Shown piece after piece: positions 1 to 14,721 of a stretch of 64,000 nt of DNA. The stretch comes from Xylaria sp. FL1777 (lineage: Eukaryota; Ascomycota; Sordariomycetes; Xylariales; Xylariaceae). The translations under genes were made by a program, and so were the position numbers. The stretch covers positions 62,001-126,000 of the forward strand of contig MU400541.1 in NCBI GenBank assembly GCA_022578965.1. The letters are read 5' to 3'. Below the pieces are notes generated by a model. That model had not been told where the DNA came from and ran no database searches. It saw only the letters and a program-made list of their open reading frames with translations. The stretch's first letter is position 1. Every line of letters begins with the position of its first letter.

Positions 1-1179
1 TTTGTTAAGTAATAAACAAAAAGAATTATTAAAAAACCTATTAAATTAAAGCTTAACTTAAACTTAAGTTTTTTAAAACTTAAACAAAAATAGTTTTTTT
101 TTAGGTTTTTTAGCTTATAGTATAATTAATAAGCAATTTTAAATAAAAACTGCTTAGCTATTAAGTTTTTTTTATTAATATTTAAGTTTATTGCATTTTA
201 ATTATATTTTTATAGCATATTAAATTATAATTATGCTTACTATAAAATAGTATTATTATTTTAAAATATTTTTTAAACAAAAAAAATGCTTTAGGTATAA
301 AACAAGTAAAAAACTTTCTTTTTAAAATAATTAATTAATAAAATAGTAAAATAGTTATTAAACTTATATTAACTAATATTATAATTTGCAGCAATTTAAA
401 TTAAAGTGTTATATATATAGTTATAAAAGCGTTAATTAAACTAGCAATATTTTAAGCAGTAAAAAAAGTTTTAATAAATTATAAGCTGCTTAAACAAAGA
501 TTTATTTAATAAATGCAAGTTTTGTTATAATAATAGCTTTTTAATAAAGTTTAAATGTATACTAATTTATAGTATGTTAAAAAGTTCTTTAAAACGCTTA
601 TTATTATTATTAATAATTTTTTTAAACTATTAAAGCTGCTATTTATAAGTTAACTTTATACTAAAAATCAAATAAATTATACTATAGTTTATAAAAGCAT
701 TAAATAAGTACTTAAGCTTAAGTTTTTTAGTTTTAAAGTTTTTTTTATTATAATAAATATATAACTATTGTTTTAATAGTAGTAAAACAACTAAAGCTAT
801 GCGTTATTTTATAAAGTTTATATTAGTAAACATTATAAATAAATTATTAGCTGTATAGTTTACTAATATTGCATAATTATTGTTGTTTTTATTATTATTA
901 TTATTGTTATTATTATTAATAAAGAGTTTTGCATAATTATATGCTGCATTTAAAGAAAAGCTAAAAAAGCTAAAGTTAAACCGCAGTTAAAGCTTTGTTT
1001 AATTATAAAATCTAGTAAATATATCTTTATTTTTAGATTTTTTAAAGTAATTAAAGATATTTTTAGTTGTTTTGCTAATATATTGTTTAAATGCTTTTTT
1101 ATTAGCATAAAACAACTAGCTAAGCTTTTTAAAGTAGTTTTAGCATTTTTTTAATATTTTTTTTTAAATTATGCTTTGT
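1..1179. other. AT-rich left flank, no gene
   Basis: The sequence is almost only A and T with stop codons in every frame; TAA is especially dense. It lies outside the first LTR element and shows no LTR, terminal repeat or ORF I can support. A short ATT trinucleotide run occurs near 888-920. This looks like RIP-degraded repeat DNA whose identity is lost. Confidence 0.7.
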
Positions 1180-1184
1180 ATTAT

Positions 1185-1377
1185 TGTTATAACTAGGCTA
1201 TTTAAATACTTTAGCACATGTTATAAGTTATATATATATATAGGATATCTTTTTTATACTTATTTCATAGGAGTTTTTTTCTTTTTTTAAGCTTTAGTTT
1301 TATTAAATACTTACTATAAAACTAAAGATATATTAATTATTATATTTAACTTTTAATGCTTTATACCTTTTGTAATA
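1185..1377 (+). repeat. 5' LTR of element 1
   Basis: This is the 193-bp direct repeat partner of 8853-9045. It begins TGTTAT and contains the conserved stretch TTTCATAGGAGTTTT near 1263. The matching 3' LTR differs mainly by transitions. The bases just after it (from 1378) contain an AGCTTTTTAA motif resembling the one beside the right LTR of element 2, possibly a degraded primer-binding site. Confidence 0.85.
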
Positions 1378-4300
1378 ATTTTAAAGCTTTTTAAAATAAA
1401 GTTACTTATAATACTTTGTTATATTACGGAATAGCTAAATATTAACTAATTATATAAGCTAGTGCTATTTTTAATAGCTTTTTTTTAGAACAAACTTTAA
1501 TAATAAACTAAAAACGAACTTAGCATGAATTATTTTTAGAACTAAGCTTAAGCAAACAACAATTATTTAGTGCTTTAAGTGCTAATATTTAACTGTTGCA
1601 AACATAAATTGCATAGCTTTTAGCTAAAATTAAAAAGCTAAAGCAGCAAGTTATGCAGCAAAAAAATAAAAGCAAACAAGTTGCTTTAAAATTGAAAATA
1701 ATTTGTATTATTTTTATTTTATAATTAAGTAAACAAAAAAACTAAAAAACAACATTTTTAAAAAAACAAAAGAACTTTTTAAACCTTAAAAAACAATTTT
1801 GCAACTTAAGTTAAAAACAAAAACATAAAAATCCTAGTAATAATAATAACCTTTTATTTTTTAGCTTTAATAAAAAGCATAATTAAAGAAAACCTAAATA
1901 TTAATTACGTTAAAATTGCTTATATTACTATTAATACTACTTATTTAAAAATGCTAATTTTAGCTAACTATTAAAGTTTAACTATGATTTTGTTAGTATA
2001 AAATTTATTTATTAATGCTAGTTAAAGTAAATAAAAAAACTTTAAACTATTTTTAAAAAAGCTAATTAGAAATTTTGCTGCAATAAAAACAAGATTTTAT
2101 ACGTATATAATAATATAAACTAAAACTATAAAAATGCTTATTGATTAGCATTATAAAAGTTATTAACCTTAAAAAAAAAACGATTTAAAACTAATTAAAA
2201 GATATTTTTAAACTAAACTAAAATTTTGCTTAAATAGTTTGCTTTTTTATAAGCTAATATAAGCGTATAATTAAAACAAGCAAATTAACAAGCTAACTAA
2301 AACTTAAAGCTATTTAATTAATATTTTATTAGCATTAAACTTTAAAATGTTTATTAAAACAAAAGCAAAAAAGCTTTATTATATTACTAAAAACTAAGCG
2401 TATTATTTTAGCAAAAATTAATAAATTATTATAACTTTTTGCTAATTATACGAGCTAATATAATTAATACTATATAATAACGCTAAAAACTAATAACTAA
2501 AAAATAATGCTTAAACTACAGTAAAAAAAAACCAAAGTTAAATATTGTTTAAATTATTAATAAATTAACCTTAAATACTAAACAAAACTAAACTAATAAT
2601 TAGCATACTAGTACTAGCTGTAAAAATAACAATATTAGTTTTAATAATTAAAACTATTATTATAAAAGCAATAATTATAATAATAGCTATAATAATAATA
2701 ATTTAAGATTTTATAAAAGCAATAATAACTACAAAAGCTAAAACTAATACTATAAAAGTAATAATACTAAAAGTTATAGCTAGTATTAAAACTAAAAATA
2801 CATAAACAACTAAGGTAATATTAATAATATTTATACTTTAAAAAACTATTATACTTTTAAAACCTTTTTAAATTAACCTTAAAATAATAACAAAAGTAGT
2901 TTAAATTTAAACTTTTATAAAAACTTTACTTATTATAGCTATAAATAACTTAGCTATATTATTTTTAATTACTTTTAGCTTAAAAGTAATAATAATAATA
3001 ATAATAACAAAAATAATAAATTTAATAGCTATATTAGCTATAATAGTAATATTACTTAAAAATAAACTATTTAAAAAATCTAAGTAAATAAAAACTAAAA
3101 CATAAATAAAAAAAACTAAAAACAGTAATTAAAGTTTTATATACTTTTTTTATAAAAGCTATAATATTATAACTTAAAAAACAAATAATAAGCTTAATAC
3201 TAACTATATTAGCTATAAGTTTTAAGCTAAAGTTATTACTTTATATATTTATTTTATGCTATTTTTATATTTTTTGCACTATTTATTTTGTTAGTTTTAT
3301 AAAACTATTTATTAAAACTTATATTAATTTTAATTTATACGTTAAATATAACTATATTAGTTTTACTTTTGCTTTTTATTATAAATTGCAGCAAGTATTT
3401 TTTTGTATATTTATATTATACTATACTACTAAAAATAGATTTTTTATTTATAAAGCTTATTAAATTATTTGTAAATTAACTAATAATTGCAGTATTACTT
3501 GCAGAATTAAGCATATATATATAACTATTAATTGTAACTATTGCTTTAAAAGCAGCTTTTTTTTATTATTTTAAACTACTTTAAAAAATAAAAAAATTAT
3601 ATTAAATTTAAGCATTAATTAATAGTTTTTTAAATTATGCTACTTTTAAATAAAAATACTTAATTTAATTAAGTTTATAAAAGCTTACTAAAACTAAGCT
3701 TGCTATTATATTATTATTTAACTATTTAAACTTATATATCTTAAAAAGTTAAAAAAAAGCTTTAATTACTTTAATTTTATAATAATTCTAAAAAAGTTTT
3801 ATAATTTATTTAAGTTTTTTAATACTAGCAAAACAAATATATTGCTATAATTAAAGCAAAAAAACTTTGCTATTAAGCTAAAAAAAAATGTAGTTATATT
3901 TTATTTTTTTATATATTTATTAGCTTAAAATAAACTAAAAAAACTATAAAAATAGCTTAATAAAATACTAAAAGCAAAAAAAATTAAAAAGTTTATTAGT
4001 TTTATTAGCGCTTTAATTTTTTTTATACTTAAAAAAAATAAAAGCTTATGCTTATATATAAACTATAAAAAACTTAATTAAATTATATATAAAAATTAAT
4101 ATATTTTACTACTTATTTTAAAGCTGCTTAATAAAATTTTAAAAGCTAAAATTTTTAGTAAAATTAACTTTAAAAACGTTTATTATTATTTATATATTTA
4201 AAAAAAAAATAAATAAAAAATAGCGTTTTATATATATTATAGTTACTATAAATTTTTAGTTATGTTTATAAGTTTATTAAATGCTTTTGTTACTTTTTAA

Positions 4301-7300
4301 AGTTATATATAAAAAACATTTAATAATATAATAAATATATTTTATATTGCATATTTTAATAATATGTTTATTTTTTTTTTAAATAAAGATTTTTATATAA
4401 AATATATTTAAAACATTATTAAAAAGCTACAAAAAACAAAACTATACGCTAAGTTATTTAAGTGCTAATTTTATTAAAAAAAAATCAAATTTTTAAGTTA
4501 TATTATTTTTAGCTAAAAAATTAAAATAAACTTTTTATATATAAACATTATTTAATAATAGTTTATATTAAATATTTATTAAGCGTTATAATAATTTTTA
4601 AAGTTTTATAATTTTTACTGCTGTTTTATAAATAAATATTTTTATATTACTGCGTTTTTGTTTAAATATTTAAAAAAAAACGTAATAAAAACAAAAAAAA
4701 GTTAAATCTTTTTAAATAGTTTTAAAAAAAAAGCTTTTAAAAACCTTTAGAAAATATTTAAGCAAGCTATTTTTTTTATACATTTTAACCTTAAAAAACA
4801 AATATTGCTAAAAACTAATTTCTTTAAAGTAGCTTTTGCAAAAAATTTATTTTAGCAAAATAATTAAAGCATTTTTAAACTAGTTGCGTTTTATTTTTAA
4901 AAGCTATTTAAAAAAAAAATGCAGTATAATATGCTTAACTAAAAAATGCTTGCAATAATAAATTGCTTTAAGCATTAGTAGCATTATTTATAAAAAAGCA
5001 ATTTACTAATTAAAATATTAACTAATTATATTAACTTTTAAGCATTTATAAAAATGCTAAAGCTTAATAAAAAGCAAGCTTATTAATGTTTATTATTAGT
5101 TTTTTTTAACTTTATTATTAAATATTAAGCAAGTAAAAAAAACAAAGCTAATTTTTTTTTGTGCTGTTTTAATTATATAGTTATTTTACTTAGTAATATT
5201 AACATTTTTTTAACATTAAAAAAAAAAGTTATAATAATATAACAAATTAAAGTTTTTAATTTATATTTTAATACTTAAGCTAAAGCTTTATATTTTAAAG
5301 CTATATTTATTAAAAAAGCTTTTTTTATTTAAGCAGTTATACGTTTGCATATATAAATAACTATAAGCTTAAAAAAATTAAAAAATTTAAAAGCTTTTAA
5401 AAAGCTAAAAAACTTTATTTAAAAAGTTTAAAAAAAAAACCTTAAATGCTATGCAATTATAAAACAATTAAAAGCAAAAAAGTTTATAAATTTTTAATAG
5501 TTAATAAAAAAAATTTTAGTTTGCTATAAAAACAAAATTTATATTTTTTTTAAAAAAGCTATATATTTTTAACTTATTAAGCTATATTATAATAATTTTT
5601 TAGCTAAATATTTTAGCTAAAGCTATACTTTAAAACTACTATAATAAAAGTTTTACTAAAGCAATATAAAACTAAATATTAAAAAATATATATAAAACTA
5701 TATAATTTGCTTTAAAACTAAAGTAAAATATTACTAAAAATATAATAAACTTAATGCTTTACTAATATTTAATAAATTTATATAAAAGCTATTTATAAAT
5801 TTTATTATAAGTTTACTAAAAACTTTTTATAAAAAAAAACTAATTAATGCTATTTTTATTATTATAAATAAATTTATTAAGCTTATATACTTATTTTTAA
5901 TTAATACTATTATAACTTTAGTTAAGCTAACAGTTTTATTTTATTATAAAATTAAATATATTTATAATAGCTTAAAAAGCATTATTTTTAATAAAAGCTT
6001 TGTTTTTATTAGTTAATTTTAGTTTAATTTATATTATTACTTAAAAGTTAAATAAAAGCTTTTAATAGCATTTTATTTTAAAACTAATAAACAAACAAAA
6101 CAAATAAACTAAGTAATTAAAAGTTATTTTAAATGCTTTATAAATAATAAACAAACTAATTAGCTTTAATTTTTATTTTAAGCCTTTTTTGCTATAAATT
6201 TTGCTATTAATTTTATAATTAAACAATTACTTTTTAAAGCTTTATATAGTTATATGCTAAAATTTTGTTTGTTTATTAAAAACAACTTTATATTAAAAAA
6301 AAACTTTAGCTATATAAAAACGTTTTAATAAGTTATAAACTATTAAAAATAAAATAACAAAGCAATAATAAATTATAACTAATAAATATATAAAATATTA
6401 TAATAATAAGCATAAACTTATAACTTTTAAAACTAAAGACTTAATAATATTATTAATAAAAAATATTAAATTTAAAAATAAAAAATTAACGCTTAAGTTT
6501 ATTAAACTTTTTTAAATTCTTTTTATAGTTAGTTTATAAGCATATTATATTAGTTTTTTAAAACAATATAGCTGTTTTTATTTTGTTTTTTTAATTTAGC
6601 TGCTTAAGCTTTAAAAAACTAAACATAAATATAGTTTACTTATATTAAACTTTAAAAATAAGTTAAAAAAATAAAAAATTAAAAATATAATAAATAAAAT
6701 AACTTATAATAAAAAAAAATATTATTTTATTAAGTAAAAAAGCTAGCTAACTAAGTATAATTAATAAGTATTTATTATTAATATTATAGCTTTTAAAGTA
6801 ATTAAAAACTTTAAAAAACGCTTAAATTATAAAAAAAAAGCAAAGCTATTAAGCTAACAAAATAATATTAATTTATTATTAATTTAGCTATAAATTAAAG
6901 CTTAATTATGTTATATATACTAATTAATTATTTTTTTGTTTTTAATTATATAATAAAAATTATACTTATTGCTTTAAGTTTTAAAATACTTGTGCTTTAT
7001 TAATAAGTTATACGTAAAAATATTATAAACAAGTTATAAAATCTTTACAAAAAAGCCTTAAAATACTAATTATTAAACTTTAAAACATTTTTATATTAAA
7101 GAAAGCTTATTAAATATTTTTATTTATGCTTATTAGTAATAATTAATATAGCTTTATGCATATTTTTTTTAAAAGAAATAAAAGTAGCTTTTTAAGCTGC
7201 ATATTTATAGTTTAAAACTTGCACTTTAAGTATAGTTAAACAAGCATACTGCTAACATTAAAAATAGTTTTAATTTTATTAGAAAACTTTATAAAATTAG

Positions 7301-8555
7301 TTTAAATAAAGCTATTTATAGCATTTATACAAAAAAGCTTAATAGTTTAACAAGCTAAAAATTTACGCTTTATTACTAAATGTTTATATTTAGCATAATA
7401 TTTTTGCATTGCTAATTATTAGCTAAACTTTATATAAAATAAAAACAAAACTATTTACTTTTATATTGCTAACTTTATTAATTAATTAAAACTAAGCTTT
7501 ATAAGTTAACAAAAAACGCAAAAATGTTTTTAAAAAGCAAAACTATATAGCTATAAAATTAACATAATAATTATTTAAAGTTTTTTAAACAATAGTACAA
7601 TTTTTATTTACAATAATTTTCTTATAGTTATTTTTTTAAAAAATAAAAAAATAAACAAACTAGTTTAACAACTTTTAAATATATATTATATTAAAATATA
7701 ATATAATAAACAGTTAACTTATTAATAAAACTAATTTAAAATAAATATAAATTAATTTATAAGCTTACATAAAATATAGCTATTTATATAGCTTATATAA
7801 GCTATTATTTCTAAGTTTTTAAATTTGCAAACTATATTTAAAAGCAAGCTATTTTTTAGTTAAAATGCTTTTTTAAAACACTTAAAACAAAGCTAATATA
7901 TTAACAAACTATTTAAAACTATTGCTTTTTTAATAGTTTTATACTTTTTATTTTTAATTTTAGTAGTTTGCTTATAAAGTTTACAAATAAAAGTTATTAT
8001 AAAAATAAGCTAATGCTTAGCTAATATAAAAACTTTAATATTTGCATTAAAATTAAACTTATTTTTTGCATTATTTATATTAAAATTATATAAAACAGCA
8101 TTTAAATCTTTATTTAGATTTATAAAGTCTAGATTATTTTTATTTTTATTTTTATTTTTTTTTTTTTAACTTATAAAAAGCTTAATAATATTTATATCTT
8201 TATTAAAATTAAAGCTATTTTAAAAAAAAAGCAAACCGCTAGAACTTTTATTTTTATTACTAAAGTTATTAAACTTTTAACAAAAAGGTTCGTTAAAGTT
8301 CTGTTTTATAATAAAATTAAACTTATTTCTAAATAAATTCAAGCATAAAGCAAGTTGCAATAATTTTTTACGTTTATATTTATAACTATAGCTTTAACTA
8401 TAATTATGTTTACGTATATTACTTTTAATTACTGCAAGTTTAAGCAACATAATTATAATATAAATAATAATTAAAAAAAATGCAAAAAAGATATAAAATA
8501 AGTATAAAAATAGCAATAGTAAAATGTATAGCTAAAACTAATTATGCAGCAGCAC

Positions 8556-8588
<33 letters not shown>

Positions 8589-8852
8589 AAAAAATATATA
8601 GCAATAAAAATATAAACGTAAAACCTGCTATAAATATAACATAAAACAAATATAACTTAATATATAAACACAAGTATAAATACATAAGTACTTTAACTAT
8701 TATACTATATAAACATTTTATTTAATACATTACATTTATGCTTAATTACTTTATACTACTTTACTTTACTACTTATATTTAAAATTAATTACTTTAATTA
8801 ATTTTACTTATATATAAGTTAAAAATAACCTAATTAAAAAAAAAGGAGTAGT

Positions 8853-9045
8853 TATTATAATTAAGCTACTTAAGTACTTTAGCACATATTACAAGTTATA
8901 TATATATATAAAATATTCTTTTTATATTTATTTCATAGGAGTTTTCTTTTTTTTTTAAGCTTTAGTTTTATTAAATACTTACTATAAAACTAGAGATATA
9001 TTAACTATTATACTTAACCTTTAATGCTTTATATCTCCTATAACA
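8853..9045 (+). repeat. 3' LTR of element 1
   Basis: This is the 193-bp copy of the 5' LTR. It ends ATAACA, then ATTAT (target duplication). Its first two bases are TA where the 5' copy has TG, which is a RIP-type G to A change. The length is identical to the 5' LTR with no net indel. Confidence 0.85.
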
Positions 9046-9158
9046 ATTATAGTTTTAAAAAAAACTTTAAGTATTTAAGTTATATAAACAAGGTTTAAAA
9101 AAGCCACTTTTAGTGTTACTTAAAAGTAGCTATAGTTATTTTAAGTTTAATTGCTTTT

Positions 9159-9652
9159 TATAACAGATTTATTATATACTAATATAACGGGTTTACTTTT
9201 AGGGTTTTAATTTGCAAGTAATAATAAGATTTTTAATAGTAGTTCATTAAGGAGGTTTTCGGGGTACTTTTATTACTATACATTAATAAAGGTCTTAAAA
9301 AATTAAAAATAATAAGTATATTAGTGCTTAGCAGTTATAAGAAATTAATAGCTAAAAAACTAGAACTAAATAAATAACTAAATATAAAAAATGCATAATT
9401 ATATAAATAAAGAAAAAGTAAAAAAAGTAATAACTTTTTTTAAATTACTGCAAGTTTAATAAGCATTAAATTATTATAAGCCTAGTAAGCTTTAAATTAT
9501 TATAAGCTTAATAAGCTTTAAATTACTATAAGCTTAATAAACTAAGTAAATCGTTATATAATTTTAGCTTTAGCTAGCAAAAAAAAAAGTACAAAGTATA
9601 TATAAAAGCATTAAGCTGCTTTAAAAGCTACTTTAGTGCTAATTTTATAATA
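9159..9652 (-). repeat. Left LTR of element 2
   Basis: This 494-bp repeat matches 18317-18810 throughout, including the stretch near 9255 reading GGTTTTCGGGGTACTTTTA, which is among the least mutated sequence in the AT block. It also holds internal short tandem units ending in AAATTACTGTAAGCTTAATAAGC-like words near 9440-9545. Start TATAACA and end ATAATA are RIP-altered forms of TGTAACA-type termini. Confidence 0.83.
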
Positions 9653-12600
9653 TTATTCCTTTTTTTTTAGAATTGTTGTTTTAATAATTTTTCGTAAATA
9701 TTCTTTTTTTTTTTTTTTTTTGTATGTTATAATATTAAGGCGCATTAAAAAAACTAACTGCTTATTTAAAACAAAGCAAAGATTTATTTTTGCTTTTTTT
9801 ATTAATTTTACTAGCTATAAAGTTATGTTTTATTTTTGCTGCTTTAATTAATTATTAATATGCAAAATAATAAATAATATGTTTTATTGTTTTAAATATA
9901 TATATATTAGTTGTTTTTGCAACAGATTAAAAGTTTTAATTAACTTAATTAATAATATAGTTTTTAAATACTATTGTTTAAAAAAAAAAAAAAAGCAAGC
10001 AAAGCAATAGTTACTTTTAGTTTAAAAAGAATTAAAACGAGCTTAAAATAGCTTTAACTTTGTTTTAAGTAAGTTAGCTTAGCTTTATATACAAAAACGT
10101 TTTTTAAAAGCAAAAAATATTAAAATAGTTTAATAAAAGCTTTAGTTTTTAAATAAACTAAACAAAATAAAGCGTATTAAAAAAAAACAAAAAGTGCTAG
10201 TAAAAAAGCAAAAATAACAAAAAAAGCAAGCTAAAGCAGTACAAGCTGCTTTATTTAAGTTTAATTAGGATTTTTTAAGCGTTTTTTTTAAAGTTAACCT
10301 TTTTTTTCTAGTTTTAAGCAATTAAAGTATTAGCAGTAAAACTAATTTATAACTACTTTAGCAGTTTTTAAGTGTTTTTTAAGTTTTTAAGTATTATTAA
10401 CATATAAGTATTTTTTTTATTTAATAAAATACTTTAAATTATTGTTATTTTAACAGAAATTTAGTATATTTTTAACTTTATAAATGTTTTAATTTGTTTT
10501 TATCTTTAGTTATATTTTAATAAGTATTTTAATAAGTGCTAATTTTAGTAAAAAAATGTAAAAAATAAGGTAAATTTGCATATTTTTTAGTAATAATAGT
10601 TTATAGTTAATAAGTAAAATAACTTCTTTAATTTTAAAAAAGCTAAGTTTTTTAAATTTTAATTTATTGCTTAGTTGTTTTGTTTTAATTTAAAAAATAT
10701 TAATGTTTACATTTTATTTTTGTTATAATAAATAAACTTTGTTTTTTTTTTTAAAAGTTAGTTTTTTAGTTCGTTTTTTGTTATAATATATTAACATTTA
10801 TTATTATAAAAATTAAAAGCATAGTTATAGTTTAGCTTATAGTGTTTTAATTTTTATTATAATAGTTTTTGCTTAAAGTGCTATAGTTAAAATAGCAGGT
10901 ATTTTTATTAATGTTTTTTTTTGTTTTTTAATAATTATTTGCTGTTTATAAATAGCTTTATATAAAAATATGTTTATATTTTTGTTTATTAATATATTAT
11001 ATAAAATCTATATTATTAATAATAGTTTTACTTAATTGTTTTATTAGTAGTTAATATAACTTTATAAATATTGTTTTAATATTTAGTTTAGTTTTTTTGT
11101 TTATTTATTTATTTATAAGTAATAAGCAATTAAAAACTTTAGTTTAATATTAATAAGTTTAAAAAAGCTAGTTTTAAACTTAAAAATAAACAATTTATTT
11201 TAGTTTAAAATAATTCTTTTTAATAGCTTATGCTTATTTAAATATTAGTATATAAAAGCATATATAAGTTGTTTAGCTGTTATATTTTTTTTAAACAGTA
11301 AAAAGTAAGCATACTTAGTAAATCTATTAATAATAATTTATATTTTATTATATTATATTTTTATAACTAAATTAGTTAATAAAAGTAATGCTATAATAAA
11401 ATCTTAAGTAATAATATGTTATACTTATTTAAATATTTATATAAGTTATAATAGTTTATAAAGTTTATATTAAGCTATTTTAGCTTTATTATAAATATTG
11501 TACTTTTTTATAATAAATTTAACTATGTTTTATAGTTTTAAAAAATTGTACTTTTTTTATAATTATTAAACTATTTTTGTTGCTTTTTAGTATTTATATA
11601 ATAAGTGTTTATAGAATTTTTTAATAAACTTGTTTTATAAAAATTTTAGTAAATAAACCTTATATTTATATATTAGCTTATTATTTTTTAATTTTTTATA
11701 TTTTTGTAGTTATGCTAACTTTTCTAAGTTATAAGCTTATTATAGCTATATATTTGTAAAGTTTTTAAGTATAACTTTAATTTTTAAGCTTTTATTTCTT
11801 TAAAAATATAATACTTAAATGTTTTTTTTTAAAACTTTAAATCCTTTTAACTTTATTAATTAAGTATGTTTGCTTAAATGTTTTTTTTTTTTTTAATATA
11901 ACATATTTTAAAGTTAAACTTAAAAAGAAAAACTATTTAATTTTTATGTTGTTTAGTAATTTTTTATATAGTTATAAATTTTGTTAAGTTTTAATAATCT
12001 AAATAAATTTTAATTAGCTTTATAGTTTTTATAAAAAACAGTTTTTATTTTTTAAGTGCTATAATAATTGCAAGCAATTTTTTATTATATATAAAGTATT
12101 ATAATGCTGCATTTTATAGTGCTTTAAAATAATAAGCTACTAAGTGCTATTTTCTGTTATTTTTTAGTTGTTTTAAAACTTTTGCAATTATACTATTTAA
12201 AGCATTTATTTTTAGCTTTTTTTTTTTTTATAAATTAAGTAATTTAACTATAAAGTTAGAAGTAATTTTTAGTTTTAGTTTTTTAAAAGCTTTTTAAGCT
12301 TTTTTTAAAATTAAAAAGAATTTTTTTTTGTATTTTTTTTTTATATACTTTATAAAATAAAATGCTATTTTTTTAAAGTTTTAAATTAACATTTAAATAT
12401 AGTTTAAAAATTTTAATACTTGTAATATATTTATAATAGTAGCTAAATTAAGTATTTTTTAGTTTTATATTATATTAATTTTTAATTATTAAATTTATAT
12501 TTGTTTTAAAGTAATTATAAATTTTAAAAAGTTAATTTTTTATATATGCTATATATATTTTTTTATATTAAGTTGTAATTTTGCTTGTTTAAGTGTTTTT

Positions 12601-14721
12601 AATACTTAAGTTATATATTTTTTATGTTTTTTTAATGTTTTAAAATAAATCAAAATATTATTTAAATAAATAAATATAAACTTGTTTAAAAACTTCTATA
12701 AAATTATTATTATTATGTATTAAAAGCTAGCTAATATGTTCTATAGTTTTTATAGCATAATTATATACTTATATAGTTTATATATTGTTTATATAGTAGT
12801 TTTTTATTTTTTTTTTTAGTTATTCTAATAATATAATATTTATTTAAAATATTAATTACTATAAACTATTTTGTTTAGCTAATGTTTTTTTTTATAGTTA
12901 CTAATAAAGTAAAAAAGTATTTATTTATAATAATAATTACGTTTAATAATTAATAATTAACTATTATTTGCTATACTAGTTTTTTTTTTTTATTAATTAG
13001 TTGTTTTTTATTTTTTATTTTAAGTATTAGTACTATAAAGTATTTAATAAATAACTAAAATTCTTTTAGGAATTTTTTTGCTAGATTTTTTTAAATGTAT
13101 TTTTACAAGGCATTTATTTTATTTAAGCTTATATAATATACTTAATAAAGCTTTAATTAACATTTTTTCTTAATAAAAATATAATAATTCTATAAGCTAT
13201 ATTTAAAAAGTTCTTTTTTTTTTTTTTTTTTAAATAGTTTGTAAAATCTATAATATACTTTTAGTATTTCGTTTAAAATTTTTTTTGCGATTTTTCTAAT
13301 TTTTTTGCTTTGTTTTTTATTTTTTTAATTAATAGTTTTTGCTTTTTATTAAATTAAAAAGTTGCTAGTTTTTAACTATAATATTTTTAAAATAATATTA
13401 TAATTAAATATATTAGCAATATTTAATATAATTTGTTTTTTGTGTTTTTATATAAATATATTAAAAAGTTTAGTTTTTTTAAGTATACAATTATTATTAT
13501 AGCTAAAAATACTTTTATTAAATTTTTTAATCTTTTAGGATTTTTGCTTGTATTTTTAAGAAATTTTATTTTGTTTTGCTACTTTAAGTAAAATTATATT
13601 AGCTTATGCTTTTAAATTAATTAAAGTGTTATACTTTTTTTTTTAATATATAAGTTTAACTTTAAATTAGTTTTGCTAGTTATTATATTAAACTTTATAT
13701 AAAGCTTTAGTTTTTTTAGCTATTTGCTACTTTTTTAACAAGTGCTTATTTTATTTTTTGATTTTTTTTTATAAAATATTTAAATGCTTGTTTTATTTCG
13801 TACTTTAAATATTATTGCGCTTTGTTTTATTTTTGCTTTTAATTAAGCTTTAAATTACAGTTTTTAAGCTTTTTTACTTTTAGTAATTATTTTTTAGTAT
13901 AATTATGCTTTAATTAGCTAGTAATATTTATAGCAGTTATTTTTACATTTTTTTAAAATAGTATTATAAATGCAATTAAAATTTTCTTTAAATGTTGCAA
14001 ATTGTTATAAATTTTTGTAATAAATTATAGTTATAACTAACTATTTTAATTTATAAAAGTTCTATATTTTTATTTTTGCAATTTATTTAAAAAACTAATT
14101 ATTTTTTAGTTTATTAAATAAATATTAGTAATAATAATATACTACATAGCAATTTTATAGTACTTTATTATGTTTTAAATTTTTTAAGCATAAAATATTA
14201 TTATTGTTTTTTATTATAGTTTTATTATAGTAATAACTTTTAGCAATTAGTTAAATTATTAACTTTGGTTTTTAAAACATATTAGTTTTTATATTAACTA
14301 TTAATGCTTTTTTGTTTTGTTGCATTTAAAGCAATTTAAGCTATAAAAATACTTTATTTATTTTTATTAGTTTTTTTTTTGTAGTGTTTTTTATAGCTTT
14401 TAATTTTATTTGTTTTTGCTTTAAAGTTTTATAAGTTTTGTTTTTTTAAGTTTATTTAATAACTAAATGTTTTAATAGTTTATAATTAGTTTAATAACTA
14501 TACTATTTATAGTTATAGTTTTATTTTTTTAAATATAACTTTTTTTTAGGTTATATTTTAAGCTTTAATAGTTTAAAGTTTTTATAGTTTTATAAGTTTG
14601 CTAACTATATTAACTTACTATTTTTTATTGTTTGTTATTTTTAGTTAAACTATTTTTTTAAGTTATATATTAAATAACTTTAATTGTTTATATAATAAAT
14701 ATAGCTTTATATAAAGTTTTA

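Larger units (their letters stand above)
1185..9045 (+). mobile_element. LTR retrotransposon 1, RIP-degraded
   Basis: A 7.86-kb element is bounded by two direct repeats of exactly 193 bp (1185-1377 and 8853-9045) and flanked by the same 5-bp duplication ATTAT at 1180-1184 and 9046-9050. The left LTR keeps TG at its 5' end and the right LTR keeps CA at its 3' end, the canonical LTR termini. A purine-rich tract (8837-8852, A-run then GGAGTAGT) directly precedes the right LTR and fits a polypurine tract, which orients the element on the plus strand. The plus strand inside is A-rich, as expected for gag-pol sense DNA. No reading frame survives: stops occur every few codons and differences between the LTRs are mostly C/T and G/A transitions, the RIP signature. 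A 30-A run lies at 8557-8586. Gypsy type is a guess from LTR size; no RT motif could be read. Confidence 0.85.
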
